Below, piece after piece: positions 33,128 to 43,451 of a DNA stretch of 64,000 nucleotides. The stretch comes from Pyropia haitanensis (lineage: Eukaryota; Rhodophyta; Bangiophyceae; Bangiales; Bangiaceae), in contig SDUX01000001.1 in the NCBI GenBank assembly GCA_008729055.1, forward strand, positions 1,364,001-1,428,000, written 5' to 3'. Every line of letters starts with the position of its first letter. Position 1 is the first letter of the stretch. Under the pieces are notes generated by a model, which made no database searches, was not told the origin of the DNA, and worked only from the letters and a program-made list of their open reading frames with translations. The translations under genes and the position numbers were made by a program.

Positions 33128-34426
33128 GGGGGGCTTTTGCAAGGACGGAGTGGGGCGAGGGGGGGGGGGGTGGGGTTGGGGGGGGGATGCCTCGGAGAGG
33201 CGCCGCGGAGCGCCGTGGGTGGGGTCCATTGGGGTGCGGATGGGTCGAGCCGCCATCCGGGATCGGCTCGTCGGCACCGTGCCGCGGCGGTCGTGGCGGC
33301 GCCGCGCAGCAAGCGGCGGTGGGGGTGTCCTCGTCGGAGGCTCTATCCGCTCAAGAAGCGTCTACGAAAGCGTACGACGCGTACGACAGAGAAGAGAAGA
33401 ACGCCATCGTTGCCTCGCCGCCTACGAGGGGTTTCCCAGTCGCCGCGCCGTGCGCACCCCCGCGGCCTCCGCCTCCGCCTCTCTTGCCACCAGGTGCCGC
33501 TTGGCCACCCTCCCCAACCCCCCCCCCCCCGCCTTCACGCCAGCTGCATGGGTGCCAGCTGCGTGACGGATGGTCGCGCCACTGCCGCAGACGACAGCCG
33601 CCGCGGCAGCACGCACCGCCGAGCGCGCGCGCGTCGGCCACGCCATCCGGCGTCGACGACAGCGGCAGCTGCCGCTGCCGCCGCCGTCGTTGCCGGTGCC
33701 GGTACTCCCAGCGGTGGGGTCCCCTGACGCTGGCGCCCTCCGCGGGGCCATCGTGCCGGCCTTTGGCGTCGTTGTTGTAGGAACGGCCCCTTTGCGACTG
33801 CCCGCCGGCGGGGGAGTCCCTTCTGGTCTGTCACGACGGCTCGCCGTCCCCTATTCCCACAGGCTGCGTTGTTTGGTCCGTGACTGCCACCATGACTTGG
33901 CAGAGATCACCGACTTTGTCATGGTGCCCCCTCTGGCGCGGCCTTGGGGTGGGCAATGCCTCTGGTGTCGTCGCTGAGGCCGACGCTGCTGCCTCTACCT
34001 CCTTCATCTGCCGCCTGCATCGAGGCGGTGAACCCCAACGGTTGGTCGCTGGGAGGGGGTGAGACCCAGCAGCAGGCGCTTTCTCTTTCTGAGCGAACAC
34101 GCCCAGTCTTTGCACGTGCAGACGGCCAGGTGTGTCCGCTGACGACTGACGGGTGGTGCTACTTTCCATCATCCTACCAGCCAGGGCACCGAAACAGAGG
34201 CATTGATCTATGGGTGAAAGCAGTCTCTGGCGACAGGCGTGCCAAGACAAAGCCGTACCCCACCCACCCCCCTCCCAGTCGCCCCCTCCACGCTGACCAC
34301 TTTCCCCATCGCCTCCACCACGTTCCCAGACAGCTTCCCAGCCGCCCTTCCCGCCCTTCCATTCCACTCTGAACCGCCCCGCTCACCCATCTCCTTCCCC
34401 GCCACCCCACGCTTTGTTGGGCCACG
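33128..34426. other. Spacer, no supported gene
   Basis: Contains short ORFs on both strands of mixed composition. Bases about 33840-34330 are lower in GC. No recognisable domain, splice pattern or RNA structure was seen. Confidence 0.35.
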
Positions 34427-34982
34427 ATGCGGGACGCTGCGCCCGTCGAGGTCGGCTGGGAGGTGCGCCACTTTTTCCACACCTCGGTCGGGCGCGCCAC
34501 CCCCCCCCCCCCGCGTCCCCCACCTCCATCACCGCCGCGGACGAGGCGTGGGCCGCCGCCGCCGCCGCGGCGCTCGCCGACGCGGTCGCGGCCGCGGCGG
34601 CCGACGGCCGCCCGCGGCGACGGCGGGCGGCCAAGGCGGAGCACCGGGAGGACCTCTACTACGCCACCGCCGCCGCACAAGAGGCAGTGGCGGCGGCGGC
34701 TGCCGCCACCCACCCGCACGCGCCCCTGCCCGCCGTCCCCGCCGATGGGGTGGGCGTCAAGGCGCGCGGGGTTGGCCGGCGCGGTGGGCGGGGGGGGGGG
34801 CAGCTGGAGGTCAAGCTCCGCCGCGCTGTCACTCCCGCCGCGGGGGGGGCTGTCATGGAGCTGTGGGAAAAGTACGCGGGGGAGGGTGGCAGTGACGCCG
34901 ACGCCGACGCCGACGCTGACGCTGACGCCGGCGACCGCGGTGGCTTGGCGGCAGGCGGGCGGCGACCGCCCGGACCGGCCGC

Positions 34983-35013
<31 letters not shown>

Positions 35014-35375
35014 ATGGCCGCCGCGGTCGTCGCGGCGGTGCCCGCCGCGGACGCGCCGCGGGTCGCCGCCGCCTGGGCGGCGACGCAGGCGGTGGCGCTG
35101 CCGAAATACCGGGTGCAGGTGGCGGTGGGCGCGCGCCGCGGGGACGGCGACGGCTGGTTCAAGGTGGAAGCGACGGTGCTGCCCCGCGGCTGGCGGAGCG
35201 TGATTGTCGAGGGCGGCGACGCGGGGGGGTGGCCGCCGCGTGGGCGGCGGTGGTGGCGTCGGGGGTGCTCGCTGCGGTGGTGGGGGGGGGGGGGGAGGGG
35301 GGGGGGGGGGTGTCGGAGGGGTACCCGGCGTTCTTGCGTCGCTACACCCGCGGAGCAAAGGGGGTAGCGTGGTGA
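34427..35375 (+). CDS. Conserved-looking hypothetical protein, weak CYTH-like features
   Basis: The ATG at 34427 opens MRDAAPVEVGWEVRHFFH. A C13 run (34500-34512) shifts the frame, after which SITAADEAWAAAAAAAL, EHREDLYYATAAAQEA, QLEVKLRRAVTPAAGG and VMELWEKYAG follow, then an acidic ADADADADADA repeat encoded by GACGCC/T units. The C-terminal half reads LPKYRVQVAVGAR, WFKVEATVLPRGWRSVIVEG and, after another G-run shift, EGYPAFLRRYTRG with TGA at 35373-35375. The EVKLR strand, the basic clusters and the ending EGYPAFL remind me of CYTH (adenylate cyclase/thiamine triphosphatase-like) proteins. The full pattern of alternating EXEXK residues is not clear, so I assign no function. Confidence 0.5.
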
Positions 35376-35735
35376 CGGTGGGGGCTCTGGGTTATGAGGG
35401 GGGGGGGGGGGCGGTAGCGACGCACGCCGCCATTAGCGAACTCTTAACTTTGGAAGCTTTTGAAGAGCTCCTCTACAGTATTCGACACACCGTCATCCAC
35501 ATTGGATGGACGGCCGGTGGCAGCAGCAGCCAAGTGGGCAGTCGGCTCCCTTTGCACGACCCCGCCCCGCCGCCACCACTGGACGTTGTCTGGTCTCGCC
35601 CCTCCCCACCCGCCGGCGCCGTCCCGGCGTCCCCCCCCGCCCCCCCCCCCCCCATCCCACGCAGCCGACAGCCCACCCCCCCCCCTCCCCGTTTTTTCCG
35701 TTCCACCCCCTGGAGACGTCGTCCCCCACGCGACC

Positions 35736-37353
35736 ATGACCGCCCCCCCCCCCCCCCCAACGGCGCGCCGCCGCCAGCCGCCGCCATTGCCGCCTGGACC
35801 GCCGCCGCGGCCGCCCACTACCGCGCGCCCACCGCCGCCACCGCCGCGGTGGTCGCCGCCCTCGACGCTGCCGCCGCGGCGACGGACCCCCCCGCCGGCA
35901 CCCCCGCCAGCAGCGCCGTGCCGCCACCACCGCCGCCGCCGTCGCGGTCACCGCCGGCCGGTGCCGCCGCCGGCGGCCCGCCGCCGCCGCCGCCGCCGCC
36001 CCCACCGCCGCCGCTGCCGCCGCCGCTGCCCGCCACGCCCGCGGCGGCCGCCGCGTACCGGGAGGCCAAGAATGGGGCGCGGGCGGCGGCACACGCGGCG
36101 GCCGCCGAGGCGGCCGCGCGGGCGGTTGCCGCTGCCGTTGCGGGCGTCCACCGGCAGGCGGCGGCGGCACGGGGCGGCGGCAACGGCGGCGGTGGCGGCG
36201 GTGGCGGCGGGGCGGCCGCCGTCGGGGCGCCGACGGTGGTGCCCGTCGGCACCGACGGCCATGGCCGGCCGGCCGGCGCGGCGGCCCCCCCGCGGCTGCC
36301 GCCGCTGCCGCCCGCCGCGGCCGCCGCGGCGGCGCGCGCGTTTGCGGCCGCCCACGGGCGGCGCGTCGGCGGCGGCGCGGTCGTCCGCTCCGTGCGGGCG
36401 CTCCTCACCGCCGGCGCGGGCGCAACGTGGACGGTGGGGGTGGCGGAGCTGGGCGGGTGTGGCGGCGGCGTCGGGCCGGCGGTCGTCTGGTTTTTGGGCG
36501 CCGCCGCGGGGTGTGGGGTGGCGCTGGATGAGCGGGCGGGGGTGCTGGTGGTGGACGTGCCGGGGGGGGGGGGGGGGGGGGGGGGGCGGTACGGCGCGCG
36601 TTGGTGGTGGGGGGGATGGGGCGGAGGGGGGGGGGGCGGGCGTGGTGCGGGGGGGGGGGGGGGGAGGGGGGGGGGAGGGGGGGGGGGTGGTGGCCGCGTA
36701 TGTTGGTGCAGCGCTGCTGGGGGGGGCGCTGCTGGGGGGGGCGCTGCTGGGGGGGGGGTGAGGGTGGTTGTTGGGGGGGGGGGGGTGGCGCCGCCGTGCT
36801 TGTGGAAGAGGGGTCAGCGAGGGGAAGGGGGGGAGGAGGGGGGGGGGGGGGGTATGGCGCCGCCGTGCTTGTGGAAGAGGGGTCAGCGAGGGGAAGGGGG
36901 GGGAGGATGAGGGGGGGGGGGGGTCGTCGTCCCGACCGTCGGGGGGGGGGGCCCCACGCGTGTCGACCCGCCCTCCCCCCCTGTGCGGCTGGCGTGTCGC
37001 ACCCCGCACACACGCGGGCCAGACGACCGCGCTGGCCGAAACTAACGCGGCCCCGCGGCGGCGGCGGCGGCTGCTCGCACCCCATCCTCGCGGCCGTCCC
37101 CCCCCCCCCCCCCCCCCCCCCTTTTATCCTCGCGCTCCTCTACCGGTTGTGCTCCTCTCTCCCCACCTTGCATCCCCACAGGCCGGCGGGGGCTGCTGCC
37201 GCCCCACCGCCGGTGGGCCGTGACCGTCGCGGCCGCCGCGGTGACGGTCGCGGTGGTGTACGTGCGGGTGGTTTGGCCCCGACCGGGGGGGGGGGGGGTG
37301 CCACGCGTGGCACCGCCACAGCGGTGGCGGCAGTGCCGGCAGCCGCGGCGTGA
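35736..37353 (+). CDS. Hypothetical low-complexity protein with possible C-terminal membrane helix
   Basis: The ATG at 35736 (gcgaccATG) is followed by a C16 run; slipping the frame yields AAIAAWTAAAAAHYRAP then AATAAVVAALDAAAAA. A Pro/Gly-rich insert separates this from AAAAYREAKNGARAAAH and from a better-folded-looking stretch AHGRRVGGGAVVRSVRALL, ATWTVGVAELGG and VDVPG. A G25 run (36562-36586) then ends the clear signal. A likely acceptor (CTTGCATCCCCACAG) at 37180 opens an exon with RRWAVTVAAAAVTVAVVYV, a strong single membrane span, then a short tail and a stop at 37351-37353. Whether that exon belongs to this gene is uncertain. I recognise no family. Confidence 0.35.
36786..36902 (+). 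repeat. 48-bp direct duplication, 69-bp period
   Basis: The block beginning TGGCGCCGCCGTGCTTGTGG starts at 36786 and recurs at 36855, separated by a G run. Just upstream (about 36713-36757) GCGCTGCTGGGGGGG is repeated three times. Confidence 0.85.
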
Positions 37354-38095
37354 CGGGTGACGCCACCGGCGGCGGTTGCCGTGACGGCGGCGGCGGCGGC
37401 GGCGACGGCGGCGGCGGCGGCGGCAGGGCGCCGTGGTGGGCGGCGGGCGTGGTGGGGGGGTGGGGGGGGGCGCCGATGGTGGTGGCGGCAGCGGACCAGG
37501 CGGGAGAGGGGAGGGGGGCGCGGGCGTGGCGGACGGGACGCGGCGGCCGCCGTGGGAGGGGTGGCGTCGGGTGGGGTGGCCAAGGGGGATGCCACCCAGA
37601 CGGCAGCGGTGGGCGTGTGGCGGCGGCGGCCGCCGTGCGGGGGAGGAGGAGGGGCCGTGTTGAACGGTGGGGGGGGGGGGGGGTGGTGGCTGCATGCCGC
37701 GCGCCGCTGTTGCCAGTGCCGGTCGTCACCCGCGGTGGCGGGGCGGGAGGGCGGCAGTCCCGGCCGCGGCAAAAGTGGCGGCCTGCCACACGCCGCGGCG
37801 AGCGGGCGGTCTACCGCGGGCCGCGGCGGTGGCTTGGGCGGTGGGGGGGCGGCCCGCGGCAGGGGTGCGGCCGCCCCCATCCCCTCCCACTCCCTCCCGC
37901 CCTATCGCCACCGCCGCCCCCTGTTGTGGCCGACGGAGCCGCCGTTGTGGGGTGTTGCGGCGGCCGCTCGCGGCGGCCGCCCAGGCCGTCCCGTCTCTGC
38001 CCCGTGTCCCGCTGCCGCCGCCGCTGCTGTCGCCACGCGCGGCCGGCCGTGGGCCATTGGCGGCGGCAGCAGCAGCGGCGACGACGACGGCTGCG

Positions 38096-38126
<31 letters not shown>

Positions 38127-39523
38127 CGCCGTGGCACGCCGGTGGCCGGCACGGCCGTTGGCCGTGACCGCCGCGGCGGCAGGGACGGTGGCGGTGGCAG
38201 CGTGGCGGTGGCGGCGGTAGTGGTGGCAGCCACAGCGGGGGTGGTAGCAGGGGGCGGCGGCGGCCATTGGCGGGAGCGCCAGGACGTGCGCGCCACCGCC
38301 CACCCCACCCACCGCGGGACTGGGGCCTCGCGCAGAGCGGCGCGCACCTTGCTGCACGCGCCACTGTTGCATGCTCGCTGTGGGCTGCCCGCTCGACGCG
38401 CAGCGGCGCGGGTGTCCGTCACGCCTTTGGACACGCGCGTGTCCCGCTGCCCACCACACACATGCCATCCCTCGCTGCCTCTGCGCGCACCCACGCCCTC
38501 CCCCGTGGTGCCGCCGCCACCCCCGCCCACGCGCGCGGTGAGGCCAACGTCGTGCCAGCGCTGCCCCCTCTTCCGTCGGCCTTCCCCGCGGCACCACCCT
38601 CTTCCGCCGCACCCCCGGTACACCCCGTGCTGCGGTCGCTCGTTGCCCAGCTGTCCACCCTTACCGGTCGATCCGCTGCCAACGCCACATCGCTTCCCCT
38701 CCCCCGTCCGTGTACAGCATCAGCGCAGGGTTGGCAGTCACCGCGACGCGGCTGGTGCGCACGGGACGGTGCGCTCCCCTGTCTCTGTCCCGGCCTCCCC
38801 GTCGTCACCGGGTGCTCCCGCTCTTCCCTCCTCCCCGCCCGTGGCCGTCAGCGTCGCGCGGTCTCGGCGGACGGCCCCGTTGGCGGTCGCCATGGCCTTT
38901 TGTGGCTGTTGTGGACGTACGGTTGGGGGGAGAGGGGAACGTGCGGGCGGGTGCCAGCGTCGTGGGCGCCCTGGCGCGGTGTGCTGGTGACGCGGCTGCT
39001 GGAGTACGGGACCGGAGTCATAAGGGCGCCGCCTTGGGGCGGGGGAGGGGTGTGGAGGATGAGGCGGGGGGGAGGGGGGCACGCGGGGAGCAACGGGGGG
39101 CGTGACTGGTCGAGTGAAAAAAAAAAAAGGAGCCGGGTCGCGTGCCGCGTGGGGGAGCGGGGTGGGGTTGAGCGGCACCGCGTTGCCACCAGCGCGCCTT
39201 GCGGCGGGGTATCGCCGCGACGGGCGCTGCCGGTGTGGCGGCCAGCGCGGCCGCCGCCGCCGCCGCTGAGGCTGCTGTGGCGGACGTGCGGCGGGCCGAT
39301 CGGCGCGGCGGCCGCCGAGCCGGCCGACCGGCCGGCCGGTCTGGCGGCGGGCCGGCCGGCCGGCCGGCCGGCTGGCTCGCCGGCCCGCACCGCCCGCCGC
39401 GCGGGAGCCCCCGCCCGGTCCCGCCGCGGGAACGGCGCAACGGACCGCCACGTGCGCGGCCAACCACGTTGGCGGCAGCCGCGCGGCCGCGCGCACACCG
39501 CCGTGGCGGGCGTCTCGCAGCCG

Positions 39524-39558
<35 letters not shown>

Positions 39559-40250
39559 AAGGACCCGTTGGCCCGGCGGCGCCCCACGTGGCAGCGCCGC
39601 TCCCGGCAGACGCGGCACGACCGACCGGGCACGCTCCGCGGGCAACACGAGGGCGGCGCACGGTCGGGGGACGAGGCGCGTCGGCCGACGGCGGCGGCGG
39701 CGGCGGCGGCGGGCCGCCGCCGCGGCCGCCGCCGACGGGACGGCGGCCCGCGCCGCCGGCGCGGGGTCGACGCGAAAAAACCCGAGCGCGCCGACGGCGG
39801 CCGGTCGGCAAGCGGGGCGCCGCGGGCAGAGAGAGCGGCACCGCCGCGGCGGGCGGGCAGGGGAGGGGGCGGTCGGTGTGTACAGCGGCGGCGCAGCCGA
39901 CCCGCCTTTGGTGTCCGCCGGCGGCCGCCGCGGCGGCCGCGCCGCGCCGCCGCGCCGCCGCCGCGGGCGGCGGCCGCGACGCGCGGCGGCGCTGCCTATC
40001 GATACCCGGCCGCCCAGGGGGTGCTCCCCCCGGGCCCGTCCCGCCCCACGTCGCCGCGTGCCCTCTGCCAACGCGGTGGCCACACGTGGCGGGTCACGGA
40101 GGGGGCACCCCACCCCCCCCCCCCCCCCCCACCCCCCCTCCTTGGCGCCGCACCCGCGACGCCCTTTTACCCCCGCCCTCCCAGGCGGGTGGCCAGGCCG
40201 GCGCGTCGACTCCCCCCCCCCCCCCTCGACCCCCCCCCCCCCACCCCCCC
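37354..40250. other. 2.9-kb spacer, extreme GC, no supported gene
   Basis: Long ORFs on both strands are Arg/Gly/Pro/Ala-only and carry no recognisable motif. Distinct features are an A10 tract at 39118-39128, a (CCGG)n tract at 39350-39372 and a C30 run at 39527-39556. A less skewed patch at 38380-38780 has no homology I can name. Confidence 0.35.
39527..39556 (+). repeat. C30 homopolymer (G30 on minus strand)
   Basis: Thirty consecutive C residues. A companion C29 run lies at 1213-1241 and a G25 run at 36562-36586. Confidence 0.9.
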
Positions 40251-40380
40251 TCAGGCGCCATCAAACACGCGCTCCAGCCCGTCGAGCAGCACCCCCGCAC
40301 ACGCCGCCACCGGCCGCACCGGCAGCCGAAACGCCGCCGCCGCCGCCGCCACCGTCGTGGCGCTGTCGGCACGCCGCCCC

Positions 40381-40430
<50 letters not shown>

Positions 40431-40581
40431 CTCTGCGGCGGCAACGGTAATCTCCGCGGCGGCCACCGCGGCGGCCGCCACCACCGACGGCCGGTACGGC
40501 AGCGCCGCCGCCTCGAGCAACGACACGTCCAGCAGCAGCTGCACGACCCGGCAGAGCGAGTGCCGCCGCCGCCGCGCGTCG

Positions 40582-40619
<38 letters not shown>

Positions 40620-41967
40620 CGCCGCCGTCGCCGCCGCCGCGGCGGTCGCCGCGGCGGCTGCCGCCCTTGCCGCCGCCCTTGCCGCCGCCGCGTCTGTGGT
40701 AGCCGCCGCCGCCGCCGCCGCCGCCGCCACTGCTGTGCGGTCGGCGGCGGCGGCGCCGCCGCGGGTGACAGCGCCGACGCGAGCCGCGTCGCCCGACCCG
40801 GCGGCGGCGGTGACGGGGCGGGTGGCCGCGACGGGCACCGCCGCGGGGCGGTCGGCGGTGGAGGCGGAGGAGGTGGAGGACGAGGCGGGGCTGCCGCTGC
40901 GCGCGGGTGCCGACGCCCAGGACGGGGCGGGGGAGACCGCCGACGTCCACGAGGGGGGGACGCCCGCGCCGGCTGGTCCGCCGTCGCGGCGGCGGCGGCG
41001 GCGGCGGGCGCCCAGGCGGCGCCGGTGGTTGGCGCGGCGGTCGGCTCGGCGGGCGTCCAGTCGAGGAGGTCGTCGTCGGTGACTTCCCCTTCCTCCAGCC
41101 CGTCGTCGGCCGTGCCGTCGTCGTCGTCATTGTTGGTGCCGTCGTCGTCGTCGTCGTGGCCACCGTCGTAGGCATAGTCGTCGTCCATGTCCGACGCGTC
41201 GTCGGGGTCGTCGTCGCCCCCCGCCGCCCCATCGCCGTCGTCACCATGGTCATCGCCGTCGCCGTCCGGGCCGTCACCGTCGGCCGCGTCGTCGTCGTCG
41301 TCCTCGTCACCCCACACGCCCGGCGCCATCACCGCCACCACCTCCGCCGCCGTCACGGGCGACACCTCGTACCGCAGCTGCCGCAGCAGCACGCCCTCCA
41401 TGTGCAGCAGGTCACCCACCGCGACGCGGACGGCGTCGGCCACCTCGGCCGCCACCGGCCGGTCATCCTCGAGCGCCTTGGCCGCCACCAGCAGCGCCGC
41501 GCCCGTCACCGCCGCCGCCGCCCGGGGCGTACACGGCACCGCGGCGAGGAACGCGTCGAGCGACCGCACCGCCACCGCCGCGGTATCCGCGCCGAGCGAC
41601 CACGCCTTGGCCACGTCGATGAGCCACAGCACCGCCTCTGCCCGGGCGGCGGGGTGGAGGGCGGTCTGGACGGCACGGAAGTAGGTGGGGGGGGGGGGGG
41701 GGGGGAACCCGCTTCCCGCGTTTGGAGGGCGGAGAGGGTGGCGAGGGCGCCAGCGGTGGGGCGCAGCAGCAGGCAGCCGGTGGTGGGGGGGGGGGGGGGA
41801 GGGGAGGCGGACGCAAAGGGGTGGGGGGGGGGAGGAGGGGGGGGGGAGTGGGGGGGGGGGGGGGGGAGGGGGGGGAGCCGCCGCCCGACCGCACCCCACC
41901 GCCGGCGGGGGGAGCGGCGAGGCCGGCGGTCGACGGTGGCCGGGGGGTGCGCCGCGACGCACTCCAT
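40251..41967 (-). CDS. Cyclin with a long acidic and poly-Ala insert between the two cyclin boxes
   Basis: The proposed start is the ATG at 41967 (MECVAAHPPATV). A C19 tract on this strand (41687-41705) precedes TYFRAVQTALHPAARAEAV, the beginning of the N-terminal cyclin box. It continues LWLIDVAKAWSLGADTAAV, RSLDAFLAAVPCTPRAAA, TGAALLVAAKALEDDRPV and EGVLLRQLRYEVSPVTAAEV, the five-helix pattern of cyclins. An unusually long Asp/Gly-rich stretch (about 41340-41070) ends in GLEEGEVTDDDLLDW, then Pro/Ala-rich sequence follows in shifting frames. The C-terminal box appears at 40560-40251 as HSLCRVVQLLLDVSLLEAAA, LPYRPSVVAAAAVAAAE and CAGVLLDGLERVFDGA before TGA at 40251-40253. Cyclins activate cyclin-dependent kinases. 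The LPYRPSVVAAAAV helix resembles A/B- and D-type mitotic and G1 cyclins. Exact class is not clear and the acidic insert is unusual. Confidence 0.78.
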
Positions 41968-43407
41968 CCGGTGATGGTGGGCGGGGAGAACCGATGCGGC
42001 GAGGTGGACAGACGGGAGGGAGCAGGCGACCGCGCGAGCGTGAACGCGGCGCGAGCGTGCCCGGCGAGGAGGATCCGCGACGCTGGCGGCGGCAACGCGA
42101 AAGCGACCCCCAGCCCGAGCGGAAGAAGGTGGCTGTCTAGCGCACGTCGCGGCGTCCACGACACCAACAACCCGGCGGGAAAAGGGCGGCCCGCTACGAT
42201 GAACCCCGACGCCCCCCCCGACGCGGCAACGGCGTCGCGGCAGCAGCCGACGCGACCTGACGACCGCGGCCGGCGGCGGGGCGGGCGCGCACGCGGGGCG
42301 GGGCGGCTGAAAAAGGGCGGCGGCCGGCCGCCAAACCGCGGCGCGGGTGGCGCCAACGGGGGCGCGCCCCCCCCCCCACCGCACCCCCCCCCCCCCCCCC
42401 CGGGGCACACCACGCAGCCCGCCACCCCCCCCCCCTCCCGCCACCCCGCCCGCCACGGCCGAGTGGGGGAGTGCCGCGTCACGCCCCACCCGCCGCCGCC
42501 GCCGCGGCCGCCGCCGCGACCGCCGCCGCGGGCCGCGGCGGCGCCGCCCCTACCGCCGCGCGCGTCGGCCACGGGCGGCCGCAGCCGCTGCTCCCACACC
42601 CCGTCGTCGGCCGTGGGGGGGTGGGTGGGGGGGGGGGTGCGGCGGGTGTGCCTCGCGGCGCGCTCGCTGCGGCGGTCGGTGTCCCTCCCCCCCCCCCCTC
42701 CAACCACCCCCCCCCCCCCCCGGCCACCGCCCTGACGCCGCGGCGTCGACGGCGGCGACGCGGGCGGTCGGCGGTCGTACCCCACCCACCCACGGGGGCC
42801 GTCCGCCCCAGCCGCCGCCCGATGGTGGCGGGAGGTCGTACCCCGCGCCGGCCGGGTGGGACACGGACACACACCCGCGGCGGCGGCGCGGGACACTTCC
42901 ACTCCCGCCCACGCGCGTGTGGTCGGGGGGGGGGGGGGGGGGGGGGGGAAGGGTGCGGCGCGCCACGAACCGGTCGGGCGGGGGGCGCGCGCGGGCGCCG
43001 CCGCGTCGGACGCCCTCCCCCCCCCCCCCCCCGGCACCGTCCCACGCCCGCGCACACCCGTCAGGCGTCCGTGGTGGTGGTGGCGCGCCGCCGTTGGGCG
43101 GGACGAGTGGGTGGCGCGGGGAGAAGGAAGGGGGGAGGGGCGTTGGGGGGGGGGAATGAGTGGCGGAGCGGGGGAGTATCAGACCCGGAAGGGGGGGGGA
43201 GGGGGGGGGGGAGGGGGGGGGGGGGTGCCGTGGCAAGCGGATTGGGAGGGGGGGGAGGTGCTGCCGTGGGAGGGGGGAGCGTGAGGGGGGGGGCGGGTGG
43301 ATCGGGCCAAACTGGCGGGGACCGGGGGGGGGGGGGTCTGGGCACGTTTGGCAAATGGACACGGCCACTGCCGAGCCGAGGTGCAGACCGGGGGGGGGGG
43401 GGGGGGA

Positions 43408-43451
<44 letters not shown>

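Noticed and set aside
39350..39372. CCGG repeats considered as CRISPR-like or terminal repeats
   Set aside because: The unit is only four bases, with no spacers and no associated genes; this is a eukaryotic low-complexity tract.
37350..40450. ORFs of 500-700 residues in the spacer before the cyclin
   Set aside because: Low complexity, no domain, no splice context; overlapping ORFs are open in several frames at once.
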